From NCBI RefSeq assembly GCF_003590095.1, contig NC_039481.1, positions 8,060,001-8,124,000 of the forward strand: a stretch of DNA of 64,000 nucleotides, read 5' to 3'. Origin of the DNA: Trichoplusia ni (lineage: Eukaryota; Arthropoda; Insecta; Lepidoptera; Noctuidae). Positions 48,769 through 59,225 of this stretch are shown in pieces. Each line of letters begins with the position of its first letter. Position 1 is the first letter of the stretch. A program made the translations under genes and the position numbers. Below the pieces are notes generated by a model. The model made no database searches and was not told where the DNA came from. It saw nothing but the letters and a program-made list of their open reading frames with translations.

Positions 48769-50370
48769 ATTGAATTTTTTTTTAAAAGAATAATTGCTGG
48801 TGGTCTACGAACAATTTCGAAGCCGAAAATGTGATTTATAAATTTTTTGTCTGTTTGTCTGTATGTTTGTCCGGAAAGATCTCGGAAAGTACTGGATTCA
48901 GAGAATGTCAACAAGAGGTCCGGTCAACATTTACTTATTATCTCGCTTTTCGTTACAGGGGATGAGCAGAAGCCAAACATATCTATCAACAAATATCAAA
49001 CTATCTCATAAACTACTGAATACATTTTGTTCAAATTTTGCATAGACATTATCGAACGCTTGATACAACATATACTGGGTTGATACGACGCCGACGTTAG
49101 GGCGTTTCTTTCAACTGCCAGAAGGTACTATTTTCAAGCCCTACCAAGTTTAGTCGCAAATATTTTTTTAAGTTTTTGCCTCTTTTGAACACGATGTATC
49201 TTTCCTAACAGTTGATTCTGTTTACACGCATAGGTCATTCACCTTACAACGATAAATCTGAGTATAACCTACGATGCGTTGCTGCCGCTCTGACGCAAGT
49301 CACAAGTCGGCTGGCCGCGGCCGCCTTTATACCTACGAGATAGCGTATCATACGCCGCGCGCCGCGCTGGGCGCGCCGCGTGCGACTTTGCCGCTTTGTT
49401 CCCTAACTATCTAAGGTCAACTAACTAACTATCAGTTACAAAGGGTGGTAGCGTTTCACTCTGATTTGTTAGCTAATTAGTTTGTTTGAAAACAAAAAAA
49501 TGACACTAGTTGCTTTTAATTTTAACCCTGTAGGTATACAAACACCATAACGCTACTACGCGGGGGGCATGAGCAGTAACGTTTTATTTTTTGGAACCAC
49601 CCATAATATCGTACAATACAATTTTTATTGTATTTTCACTGCATTTCGTAGTGGGCAGTAGTTTTAAATAAAAAAAAAAACATCACGTTATTTATCTTAA
49701 GACATTTGGCAGAACAATAATATATTTTTTCGAAAATTAATCATTTTCACAAGATTATCCATTTTGTTTAACCCTCGGTATCGGAGGGTTAAGCTGGGGG
49801 TTGATTTGATTAAAGCACCTGGTCGTGGTTACCAAAATACTTTAATCCGAATCCGAATATTACATAAAATGAAACAAAAAAAATTAAAATCCTCGACTCT
49901 CTTATAGTATACACGGAAAATTTTAACACCGCCATTCAGAAAAGCGGTCTCAAAGCACAGTGACATCTTGTGGAAAATGGTGGAACAAACTGAACCTTAC
50001 TTTTGATATTTTGACACATTTGCGGTTAAACACATTTTATTCTCTTTTAAGTCTAAGATGGCCTATATTTGACTTGAAAGCACGACTATTTCACAAGTAA
50101 AATAAAAGAAACATAAACAGTAATACATTTTTTTTTTTTGATGCAATTGTTACTTCGCAATCGGTGCATTCTTGAAACAGAGGAACTTAAATAATTTTTA
50201 TTTCTATTGATGTATTTGATGTATCTACTAAAGTTTCTACAATGATCCTCAGGTAGGTTAACGAATAAAATAAGTAATTTTTCTTCAATTGGTACAGTAA
50301 ATGGAACTCATGCATAAAGTCACTTTTATGTTCATATTTTGCTCAGTCGAAGCATTACAAATTCCACATC
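48769..50370. other. Repeat-derived and GC-rich spacer without a gene
   Basis: Positions 48780-49060 (TTTTTTGTCTGTTTGTCTG, GGTCCGGTCAACATTTA) look like a decayed interspersed element. A CpG-rich island lies at 49260-49400, with no open frame worth calling. The rest is AT-rich with homopolymer runs. Confidence 0.5.
49260..49400. promoter_or_regulatory. Orphan CpG-rich island between convergent genes
   Basis: The island has GGCTGGCCGCGGCCGCC, then CTTTATACC and GCCGCGCGCCGCGCTGGGCG. It is not next to any start codon or exon that I can support, although the nearest genes (pumilio and Fip1) converge on this spacer with their 3' ends. It could be a promoter of an unannotated transcript or a GC-rich repeat. 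Confidence 0.25.
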
Positions 50371-50440
50371 TATCACCATCATCATCATCTCAGCCTATAA
50401 GCAGTCCACCGCTGGACATAGGCCTCTCCATATGTTCTCC
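50371..50440 (-). repeat. LINE 3'-end fragment with ATG-repeat tail
   Basis: On the minus strand this reads GGCCTATGTCCAGCGGTGG, TATAGGCTGAG, ATGATGATGATGG. That is the same 3' terminus type as the LINE at 46675 (GCGATAGGCTGAGATGAT), so it is a heavily 5'-truncated copy. Confidence 0.6.
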
Positions 50441-50639
50441 AGCGCGACATCTCCTATACTTTAGAATTTTGTCACTGTCAATTTACAAAAATGCGTGTCT
50501 GATATTTTTTTTGTTATAACGCTATTTATTTATCAGCTATTTAAAGGCAAATCATGATCAGAACATTTTTATTATGTAACATCCGAAATGTTTGTTAAGA
50601 AGATCAGTTTTAATATTAAGAGGTGAATCAAAGATAACG

Positions 50640-51365
50640 TCTTTCAGGAAACCGTTTATCCATATTCCATATGTTACCCATATCTGGGCGCAATTTCGCA
50701 AAACCTTATATGAATATTATTGAAAGTGTTTAAAAATCCACAGTTACCGAGTCCGACTCTCACTTCACCAGTTCCATCCACAAAAATAATTTGACATCTT
50801 CTTTATAATAACTGTCTGGCTATCACCGTTTTTGAGATACAGCCAGGTGACGGACAGACGAACAGATACTGGATCCTCAGTAATATGGTTCCAGTTTACC
50901 TCTCTGGTTACAGAACAATAATTGAAAGATACCTCAACTGTCATTATCAGTCTAACCATTTGAGGTGTAGGGCAGGCCAAAGGACAGACGTGCTCGAAAA
51001 TCACAACCCACCAAATAAACAAAGAAAGCTTAAAATGCAAAAAAGATGTATAATAATATATTTTTTATTTCATGATGTATGTTTTGTAGGTTTTTCAATA
51101 TTGCGTTACATTTTGGCGATGATCGATATTATTTAACTTCATAGTTTTTCACTTCTTGAAAATCACACAGACTAAGTCTTGGGCAACAGCTAGTAATAAC
51201 TTACAATGCAGAAAAGTGTTACAGCTAACAATTTTCTGCATTCTAAGTTAAGCTTTTTCAATATGGTGTTAAAATTAAAAGTCAGCATGTTAACAACAAT
51301 GTACACTATGTTTTTTAAACTATTATAGCGGGCAGGCCCGCGGGCAACAGCTAGTCTATAATTAT
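50640..51365. repeat. Cluster of decayed interspersed repeat fragments
   Basis: TTTTTGAGATACAGCCAGG, GACGGACAGACGAACAG, TCAGTAATATGGTTCCAG (50828-50900) are retroposon 3' UTR motifs. GGGCAACAGCTAGT at about 51180 and GCGGGCAACAGCTAGT at about 51337 are ends of the common short element. No open frame is preserved. Confidence 0.5.
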
Positions 51366-51806
51366 ATTTAAATCTTTTTGGAAGTGGGTGATCTCTCGGC
51401 TGACCGTTCAGAGGCTGGCTGAAAGAGTTATTTACGGAAAATTTAATTGAAGTCAATGAAACTAAAAACAAAAAAGCCGATGAGACCAACAACTGACCAA
51501 GTTGGAAATTATTTCCCTTTGCCCTATTATGACCATTAATTTAAAAAGTACTTGTAAACGTAAACATAAGAAGGCGGTAATATTGCTTATTTTTGTCCTT
51601 TTTATTCACTTGCATTTGATTTTACTCATGCCACCTTACGTGACTGGTTTCACTTAGGCGTGTTGGGTATCCCTTTCATGGGATATAAAAAATTATAACA
51701 GTGAAGAAAAGTCCGAAATGTTATATGCCTATTATTTATTTAAGATCATGTCACCCATATTTGTAAGTGTTGTCTGAAGCTACGAGCTGGATCCATTTGT
51801 TTTTAA

Positions 51807-52011
51807 CTATTTTTCTTCATCTTTTTCCTTATCCTTGGTTTTGGGCTTAACGCTGCGTTCCCTGTCTCGGGATCGCTCGCGGTCTCTGGAGCGGTCCCTA
51901 TCCCGGTCGCGAGAGCGCTCCCGGTCGCGCGACCGCTCGCGCTGTCGTGGCGACCGGGAACGCGACTTGTGCCGACGTGATCTTGATCTCGATCGCTCCC
52001 GCCTGTACGAC
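51807..52011 (-). CDS. Fip1: Fip1 last coding exon (RS/RD-rich C-terminus)
   Basis: The acceptor is TTTTTATAG|GTC. It encodes an Arg-Ser and Arg-Asp repeat region ending KTKDKEKDEEK and TAG (complement of 51807-51809). Exons 7, 8 and this one together form the arginine-rich RNA-binding end. Confidence 0.9.
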
Positions 52012-55000
52012 CTATAAAAAGTTATTATGTTTATATGGGTTCTAGACATCATAATAATAATATTTTAATTTACTTACTTGCGACTTCTAGACGAATTAAG
52101 AAGAATACATAAACAAAGTATTAACTAGTTGAATCATTAGAACGAAAAAGATGTTATAATTTATACAGCACTTACTTTTCTCTGATCCTGTCGGGTTTAA
52201 TTGATCGGGATCGATCTCTTTCTCTGTCTCTTTCCCTCTCCTCCTGCAGAAATATTAAATCAAAAATTATTTTTAAGATCTTGTGTTTCCTTTTAGTCGT
52301 ATTTATAAGTGACTATTTACGTGTACAAACCAAAATGGATAGCAAGAGACTTATTTTTATCAGGTGTTGTAAAAAACCTTGTGGTATGTGTTTGCGAATT
52401 AGTTGATTGTTTTTTTCGACATTTTTGTTTTTTTGTCGAGACAGATATTATCATGCAGGGATACTACTTTTAAATAAGTACATTAGCGTTATACATATAA
52501 CGCTAATAAACTTATTTTATAGTATTTTATAAACGAATTAATAATGTATTATTTGTAGCTTTTGAATAAAACATCGGATTCCAACAAATTAATCAAAAAG
52601 GTATCTTAATGAACACGAAATGATATATTTGAATAGTTAATTTTGGGCTGGATAGTTCCTACTGACAGAGGAAAGCTATATTATTTATAATATTATAAAG
52701 CTGAAGAGTTTATTGGTTTGGTTGAATGCGCTAATCTCAGGTACTGCTGGTTCGAATTGAAAAAATCTTTTGTGTTAAATAGACCAAGCTTTATCGGGCT
52801 AAGTAATAAATTACTACCTTAACTTCATTATTTATCATATTGCCCGGTCATTATTATATTGCTACATGATAGTTGGGCAATTTAATACGAATGTTTTACT
52901 TATATTTTTATTTGTCTTTAAAAGATGATTAGAAACTTTAAGAGAAGATGTTAATTATACGTAGGTAGTAATGAGTCTGATTGCTTAAACTGTGGTTTGT
53001 TTTATGTTGTATAATAACAAGTCATTTCTATGACACAAAGATGTGTTGTGAAAGTTTGGCTTTAAATTTAATTGTATTTTATGTAAAAATTTAATATGGC
53101 TTCCCTTAAGTTTTAAATGGAAAAACTAGTGGATTTTTAAGGTAGAAATCCTTCGTAATTATTCCAAATAATTAATCTGTTAATTTAAGTGGTTTAATAT
53201 TTAGTTTATTTTAAGTTAAATGACGATAACAATAAAAAACGAAGCGAGCGGTGCCGCGGCAGCGGCCGGTGAGTGCTAGAAACGACTCGCATTTCGATAC
53301 CGTTCTGTTGATTTCTCGTCATTTAAAGTCAGTCGCTCACTTAGTAATTATATAACCCTAATTTATAAATTTTGACATTTGAAATTTAATTTACATTCAC
53401 TCGTTTTAATACTACCCATAAAAAAAATAGTAATTAAATACGTTTATATTACTTTGCCCAAAAGGTGATGCGTAATATGTATAGTGCCTGGTCAATTTGA
53501 TTATTTGAATAATTATAATTAAATTGCACTCTCATATTGGGCATCTTTCATAATGAACGGGCAGTATTTACATTGCTCAATTTATCACTTGGTCCATAAC
53601 ATATCTATCTTTTACGATTAACTCGCAAGAACCGTTTTTATGGTAATCAAATTTTGTCCAAATGAATGCATTATAACCAGCGAATTTCTCTGATTATAAC
53701 ATCATAGCCAATCTTCTAAAAAAGTAAGTCCTTATTTCATTAATCCTAAGATATAAAGGTATTCATTATTAACGGTTATTAAAAGATAATCCGATATTAT
53801 CATGATTATAAGGTACTAGTATTAGGGGAACGTTTACAACTCCTGACAAATGCTTGACAAATAGAGACACTTTCATTCACGGGAAACCCCAGAAAAATGT
53901 CATTTTACCATAGTTACAGGTAAACATTTTGGCTCCTTGGGCACCACAGCTATTCAGAAAAGATATTCATGGCGCCAACCGCACTGAATCAGTTCAAAAG
54001 CAAATATTATTTTACTTCATCTCTTCTATCGCGGTCCCTCCGGTCGCGGTCGTCGCGCTCCCGCATGCGGTCCCTGTCGCGGTCACGGTCGCGCTCGCGC
54101 TCGCGGTCGTGCAGATGCGGCGGCGGGTGCTGGCGGTAGGGCGACACGAAGGGCGGCGCGGCCATGAGGTGCGGCGGGCCGTGCGGCGCGGCCAGGTGCG
54201 GCGGCCCGTGCGCGCCCAGCGGCCCGTGCGGCCCGTGCGGGTGCGGCCCGTGCGGGCCCAGCGCCGCGCCGTGCGGCCCGTGCGGGGCCGCCAGCCCTGC
54301 GCCCGCCCCCATCGGCCCAGGCGTCAGCTCCTTTATTTCACTTGGCGCCCAACCGCTCTGTTCTGGATGACCTATATAGAGAATATATTATGAGGCTCAG
54401 AAAGCTAAGTGATGATAATGATTGCTGTAGAACTAGAATTAAGTCAGCAATAAACAATATAACGCATTTGTACCCCAAGGTTCCTCGTAAGGCGCATGCG
54501 GTGGCGGTTGGTAGTAGTGGTCATTAGAAGGAGGACCGAAGTAGTCTGGTGCGCCCATTTCACGCTGGTGACCACTACGCCCGTATTCTCTTCGTTCTGC
54601 TGTCATCACCTACAACATTAATGAACTAGTTATACCACACTAAATAAAGAGACAAAGTTTTCTTTAAGGTTGTGTTTTTATGAGGGATTTTTAATAGCAG
54701 AATTGAAATAAACACTTACTTGTATAGTGTTTTCTCTAGCTTGATAGTTGTTTGACATTGCTGGTGGCATCATTTCATCATTTCTTCCTGGTCCTACAAA
54801 AAAAAAACGTTCTTTTTTTCTCGACGTATTTTTGCATGCTATTAGGACAATATATGACCTTACGCTCCAGGGACTGGAAGATCACCCTTGATTAGCGTCA
54901 TCATGAGCCCGTAGTTTTTCCAAGCGTTTTCGATGCTTCAGCAATTTTGTATAATGTATGTAATGAATGTGTATAATGTAGTTTTAAACATATTCATTGA

Positions 55001-57224
55001 CAGCCCCATTTGGAGTTTAAGAACTGTGTGGGCAAAGAGTACTATGTCTATGTAAATATAGTTTTGTTGGACTTTTTATATTTTATAGATGTACCTTGTG
55101 CCTGATTAAATAAACAATAATAAAATAAAATTAATAGCAAATAGGCAAAATCTGTTAAGATCGATAAATTACAGTTATTTTTCATGTCTCAATACACAAT
55201 AATACTGTCATTTTCATCCTTAACTACATCAAATATTATTTGCCAGGATATCCATGAGCTTGAATTACAACAGTTTACAGGGACAGTAGCTAACCTGGCG
55301 GTCTGCGCAAGTCAGGCGGCGGCAGGCGCGGCGGCGCGCCCACGTGCAGGCCGACACCAGCCTCGTTCACTCGCATGCGGCGCTGTCGTTCGCAGTACGC
55401 GCTCCAGGTCACCTCATTAAAACCATAGTTGAAATAATCTAAAATAGAATTTAATTACCTTAATATATGCTTTATATTATGTCAGACAGACTGTTATTTT
55501 TTTGGCAATGGTAAGTTTTAGGATAAGCATGGTAAACTGAAGCCTCAAAATAACAGTACTCTTGAGAGGTGTATAAGTGTGTTGGGTTTCTTGATATGCT
55601 GATAATGTAATAAAATGTATGTATTACCAGATATGTCAGCACCAGGCTTGTTCCATGGCTTATCTTCAATAGTATCTATGTTGAATTCTAATGCAGGCAC
55701 TCCATTAATGCTGCCTGGTCCATCCAAGTCCTCCAGTGTCACTTTGCCACCAGTTGTAGTTCCACTGCGTGGCTTCTCTCCACCACCACTAGCCACTAAA
55801 CCTACACCACGCTATAAAAATGCAAATTTATAACTATTTAATCAGCTAGACAACATTATTTATTTGATAACCCTGGATTATTAGGGGCTCTAATAATTCA
55901 TAAAAAAATCCTTATCCTGAATGACATGTTGATCATCAAAAGAACTATTCAGGTGACTTACAAATTCCGTTTCAGTCAAACTATACACTAATAGAGAAAC
56001 AGTATACCTTGAAAAGTATGCAACCCACACAAAAAACCAAACTGATAACCAAAATAATATGAAATAAATAATAAAAATAAAAGTAGAAAATGCATCTAAT
56101 TCAAAGACTTAAAGTTGTAGAAGATACAAATCAATCAAAGATTTGGAAGTCTTGGAAACCAATTTATTCAGAGAACTCCAAGAAATCGCGGAATTACAGA
56201 AATTTGAAACATGGGAATCGTAAATAGTAAGGATTTCATATCTAGGAGAAAAGTGGATGAAGCAACAAGCAATTCCAGGAGGAGCAATGATGGGCATGTG
56301 TATCAGGCTAACTTATTGCCTATGCATATCAGAATTATCAGAAAAGGACATATTAAAACAGTTGCTGGAATGTAGACCTGCAACTATGTGCATAATAATT
56401 CAATCATTGAAACCCTAGTTCACATAAATACTTAGACCTTTGTTTAGTCCTAGCTAACGCACTAGGTTAAGTAACCTGTAATGGTAGATAAGTGTGATAA
56501 TTAAATAAATAAATAAGTTTTTAATAATAAATTAGCTTAAGTAAGATGAGAATATAACAACAATGTCTCATTAAGCTGAAGTTTTAATCAACTTACTTAC
56601 ACCTGTTAAAAGTAAATAAAAAAATCAACAACTAACTTTAATATTAAGACTAGCATAAGCCTGGGGTCCAGACTTGATCTCTCCAATGGTGACTTTGATG
56701 TCGTCACTGTCATCGGAGTCGGAGTCCCCGTTGTTCTGGCTGTCGGCGTCGCCGTTCTGGTCGTCACCTTCCCGCCCGACCTCGGCGAAGTGCTCGTCAT
56801 TGAAGTGAGAGTCATCATTCGCACCTTCATTCTCTTCTTGCTCTTTTTCTTCATTCTCCTACAAAATAATACCCAGGCTTATACATTATATCGATTATCT
56901 ATGATGTTGAATATTGTTGTATTACTGCTGAAGGTACACACAATTGAAAAGGGGTTTTTTTATTTAATAAGATATTGCCGTCACAGTTGTTTGTTTAAAA
57001 TAGGAAACTTTAATAAATCTTACACTCTGAAATCTTGTGTTGCACAAAATCATCAAAATAGGTTATCAACTTACTGCCTCACCATCAGCGACATCGGTTT
57101 GTTGCTGATCTTTACCTACGTCTTCAGATTCTTTATCGGCTGCCTGATCAGGATTCGAGTCACCATACAACCAACTATCATCGTTCTCATCTCCTGGCGC
57201 GGTTTCAACGGCAGCATCTGCCAT
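51807..57224 (-). CDS. Fip1: Fip1 (FIP1L1 orthologue), CPSF subunit of the mRNA polyadenylation complex
   Basis: Exons in transcript order: 57224-57075, 56858-56637, 55811-55628, 55438-55295, 54793-54720, 54609-54474, 54371-54016, 52243-52176, 52011-51807. They have GT-AG borders and consistent phases, giving 512 aa. Order of regions: acidic N-terminus with the conserved WLYGD motif; acidic stretch to about residue 105; the Fip1 motif at about 165-210 (NIDTIEDKPWNKPGADIS, then DYFNYGFNEVTWSAYC), spanning an exon junction; a Pro/Gly/His-rich middle; and an Arg/Asp- and Arg/Ser-rich tail from about 400. Nuclear Fip1 bridges CPSF, poly(A) polymerase and U-rich RNA; the Arg-rich tail binds RNA. 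The frame fits the family well. A likely poly(A) signal is the AATAAA complement at 51735-51740. Confidence 0.93.
52176..52243 (-). CDS. Fip1: Fip1 coding exon 8
   Basis: The acceptor is TTTCTGCAG|GAG and the donor GAAAA|GTAAGT. It encodes EERERDRERDRSRSIKPDRI, continuing the charged tail in the same phase. Confidence 0.88.
52660..52800 (-). repeat. Interspersed repeat fragment in Fip1 intron 7
   Basis: ATAAAGCTGAAGAGTTTATTGG…GAATGCGCTAATCTCAGGTAC…AAAATCTTTTGTGTT is the reverse complement of part of the repeat at 46540-46640, with few changes. Its relative youth suggests the family was recently active. Confidence 0.65.
53220..53268 (+). other. Possible plus-strand start exon inside Fip1 intron 7
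   Basis: An ATG at 53220 opens MTITIKNEASGAAAAAG, directly followed by a consensus donor, GGCCG|GTGAGT, in an otherwise AT-rich intron. The sharp rise in GC content exactly over the codons and its end at the donor look like a real initial exon. No partner exon on the plus strand is recognised in the window, so it stays a candidate. Confidence 0.25.
54016..54371 (-). CDS. Fip1: Fip1 coding exon 7 (Pro-His-Gly repeats and Arg/Asp tail)
   Basis: The acceptor is TCTATATAG|GT. It encodes SGWAPSEIKELTPGP, a tract dominated by PHG and GPH units, then an alternating Arg-Asp/Arg-Glu run. The donor GATGAA|GTAAAA keeps the frame into exon 8; without splicing a TAA follows within four codons (stop at 54007), which would give a shorter isoform. 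The PHG tract is extremely GC-rich and its complement is open in two frames. Confidence 0.88.
54474..54609 (-). CDS. Fip1: Fip1 coding exon 6
   Basis: The acceptor is GTTGTAG|GTG and the donor CTTGGG|GTACAA. It encodes VMTAERREYGRSGHQREMG and PDYFGPPSNDHYYQPPP. The next intron is only 102 bp, typical of compact insect introns. Confidence 0.88.
54720..54793 (-). CDS. Fip1: Fip1 coding exon 5
   Basis: A small 74 bp exon between a T-rich TTTTGTAG acceptor and a CAA|GTAAGT donor. It encodes GPGRNDEMMPPAMSNNYQAR, in phase with both neighbours. Confidence 0.88.
55295..55438 (-). CDS. Fip1: Fip1 coding exon 4 (second half of Fip1 motif)
   Basis: The acceptor is CTATTTTAG|AT and the donor CGCCAG|GTTAGC. 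It encodes DYFNYGFNEVTWSAYCERQ, then a Pro- and Gly-rich stretch. The 3' half is GC-rich. Confidence 0.95.
55628..55811 (-). CDS. Fip1: Fip1 coding exon 3 (first half of Fip1 motif)
   Basis: The acceptor is TTTTTATAG|CGT and the donor ATATCTG|GTAATA. It encodes GGKVTLEDLDGPGSINGVPA and then NIDTIEDKPWNKPGADIS, the best-conserved part of Fip1 proteins. Confidence 0.95.
56105..56420 (+). pseudogene. Unrecognised decayed ORF (retrocopy or LINE end) in Fip1 intron 2
   Basis: On the plus strand, one frame reads IKDLEVLETNLFRELQEIAE up to FETWES, a TAA, then IVRISYLGEKWMKQQAIPGG through ELSEKDILKQLLECRPAT to a stop at about 56418. It is about 100 codons with one internal stop and a strongly protein-like composition. 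AAATAAATAAATAA follows at about 56503. I do not recognise the protein. A processed copy of a cellular mRNA or a truncated retroelement are both possible. A 62-codon minus-strand frame over the same bases is probably its shadow. Confidence 0.35.
56637..56858 (-). CDS. Fip1: Fip1 coding exon 2 (acidic)
   Basis: The acceptor is TTTGTAG|GAG and the donor ATTAAA|GTTAGT, phase 0 at both ends. It has a Glu/Asp-rich run followed by SDDSDDIKVTIGEIKSGPQ, a conserved Fip1 segment. The start of the acidic block is also open in another frame; the chosen frame is fixed by the flanking exons. Confidence 0.92.
57075..57224 (-). CDS. Fip1: Fip1 coding exon 1
   Basis: The ATG is the complement of 57222-57224 (context aaaATGGCA) and the donor is GGCA|GTAAGT. 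Fifty codons start MADAAVETAPGDENDDSWLYGD, containing the family's WLYGD motif, and run on through an acidic stretch. Confidence 0.92.
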
Positions 57225-57500
57225 TTTTATTTTGTTTGTAACACACTGACTAGATTGCTAGCTTGCGTACCTGCTTACAAAACTTGTGTACTGCATTTGA
57301 CATTATTTATGGTGACATTTGTGTATTTTTTATTACCTGCTCTGGATACTTTTCATTTGACCATTACTTAACTCTATGGTTTTTAAAAACGTGAAAAAGA
57401 GCAATAATCACCGGTGTTTTCTAGAAAACTTAGCGTTCACTGGTAAACATTATAACCAATCTATTACTAATAGCCATCCAGAAGACTCTTAAGAAATGTA
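57225..57500 (-). promoter_or_regulatory. Fip1 upstream region
   Basis: Only about 280 bp separate the Fip1 ATG from the 3' end of a truncated LINE, so the core promoter must lie here or be partly LINE-derived. No TATA box or CpG island is evident. Confidence 0.4.
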
Positions 57501-57509
57501 GTGCTTGAT

Positions 57510-58375
57510 TATTTTTTATTTTTTTATTTATATTTATTTATTAAAAAATAGAAAATAGGAAATTACATAAAAAATCGCCAAACTGCAAAGCAGTTTGTTG
57601 GCGATAATAGCGCTCTTCATTATACATTTTTCTTTATTGTGTTTTTATAGTTTACAATGAGTGTAGTTGCATTTATTATTCTTATATATAAACAATAATC
57701 ACATTATATATACTTTATCTTATAACTATTACAATATAAAAATTAAATTTATATTCTAGGAACATCCACCTGTTTATATCTACCATTATTTATTACAACT
57801 AATTCTTATTGAAATTTCTATTTGGTTAACAATTGTAATGAGATCTGTTCTTACTCCTATGTTTATTTATAATATTACTTCTTTTAGTCTTTTCTTAATA
57901 GTTACTTTGCTTACTTCTTTGGACATATTTCTTATAAAGTCTAGTTTATTAAATATTACAGGAGTTATATATTTCCTTGTTCTTTTACCATAATAATTTC
58001 TTACAGATGGTATTACATATTTACCCTGTTCAACCCGCCTAGTGCGATAATTATGTGCTATTGGATTTTTGTACATATTTAGCTTATATTGTTCTAATGC
58101 TATAAGGTAATCTACTTTTGCATGCACTGGTAGTATTTTACATATTTTAAATAATTCGTCGTAGTTTTGTTTGCACTTTAGTTTAACTTTTTTCCTAACT
58201 AAATATTTAATTATTCTTATTTGTAACTGTTTAATGCGATCTAATTGCGTTTTGAACGTGAGGCCATAACTACTTAGTCCATAACTAATTATTGAGTCGA
58301 CGAGTGCATAGTATACTACATATAAAACTTTTCTATTCACAAAGCTTCTTGTGTTATACTTCGCTGAGTAAAAAT
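57510..58375 (-). mobile_element. 5'-truncated non-LTR retrotransposon upstream of Fip1
   Basis: On the minus strand it carries the C-terminal end of a reverse-transcriptase ORF (58372-57867) and an AT-rich 3' UTR of about 350 bp with a perfect-stem hairpin (57576-57603) near its A-rich end. Repeats of this type (Jockey/CR1-like in architecture) are common in moths; the clade is not certain from the fragment. Confidence 0.75.
57867..58372 (-). pseudogene. LINE reverse-transcriptase C-terminal fragment
   Basis: An open frame of about 168 codons begins at the truncation, KYNTRSFVNRKVLYVVYYAL, then SIISYGLSSYGLTFKTQLDR, with RIKQLQIRIIKYL and a basic, Lys/Tyr-rich remainder ending LKEVIL. The YYALVDSIISYG and LQ.R.IK.L pattern is the conserved region that follows the RT palm in many non-LTR elements. 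It has no start codon or catalytic motifs, so it is a dead 5'-truncated copy. Confidence 0.75.
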
Positions 58376-58639
58376 CTTAAGGCGGTGAAGGTTTAAAAAC
58401 CGTATCAGAAGTTGGGCATTAGTCCTAAGCACCTACGTAGTCATTTAGTACCATATTTAGTACCTACGTAGTCTTCATCCGTCACTGCTCATACGCTGAT
58501 AATATTGTAATTACTTTTCAAGCCGAAAGCTAGAAACCAAATCTATACTCGCGAAGAACCTATATATCTAGACCAATCCGGCGAATTTATTTGTACGTAT
58601 GTTCTTAAGGGCAAAAGAAGGTTCTAATAGTTAATGAAA

Positions 58640-59225
58640 AAGAAAATATTTTAAGAGAGGGTAATGGAAGGGAGTGGCTGTGCAACATTTTATTACTGCC
58701 ACAGAGTACATTTGTATAATGATTACGGCATTCCCACGGAAACGGGAGCAACCGCAGGCTGCAAACTGAAGTCCAAGCGGACGGAGTCGCGGGCTACTGC
58801 TAGTAGACTATACCTAAATATGAAAAAAAAAACAGAAGCTATTATTATGTGTACCACGCCGAAAAAACTCACTAATCAAGATCATTCTAATAACATGAGA
58901 CGACAGTTTACTTAACAATATTCGTGTCAAATTGCAGATAAAAAGCTATAAAGCTACGAATATATACGCCCGAATGAACCGAAATACCCAAAAACCGCTT
59001 TGTACATATTTAATTATTTTAAATAAACAATATTTAAGCCAAATTTCAGTAGTAGAGTATATAATGTCTTTGGTCGTAATCATTCCAAAAGAAAGTTTTA
59101 AACTAGCCTATGTCCTTTCTCAGGCTCTAGACTATGTGTACCAAATTTCATTTCAACCAGTTCAGTAGTTTTGGCGTGAAAGCGAAACTGTCATTATAAT
59201 ATATTACTATTCATATTACTATAAA
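58640..59225 (+). repeat. Mosaic of decayed interspersed repeats
   Basis: AAGCGGACGGAGTCGCGGGC…CTGCTAGTA (58775-58806) and CCTATGTCCTTTCTCAGGC…CAAATTTCATTTCAACCAG (59108-59160) belong to the same repeat families as 31490-31640 and 63060-63280. Short open frames here have no protein character. Confidence 0.5.

Noticed and set aside
53929..54393. 154-codon open frame on the plus strand, with a Cys/Gly/Pro frame nested in it
   Set aside because: It is the complement of Fip1 exon 7; the composition (PCG, VRRPV repeats) mirrors the PHG/RD repeats of the real exon.
56790..57371. 193-codon plus-strand open frame over Fip1 exons 1-2
   Set aside because: It is antisense to acidic Fip1 codons and intron; hydrophobic, no motif, no splice logic.
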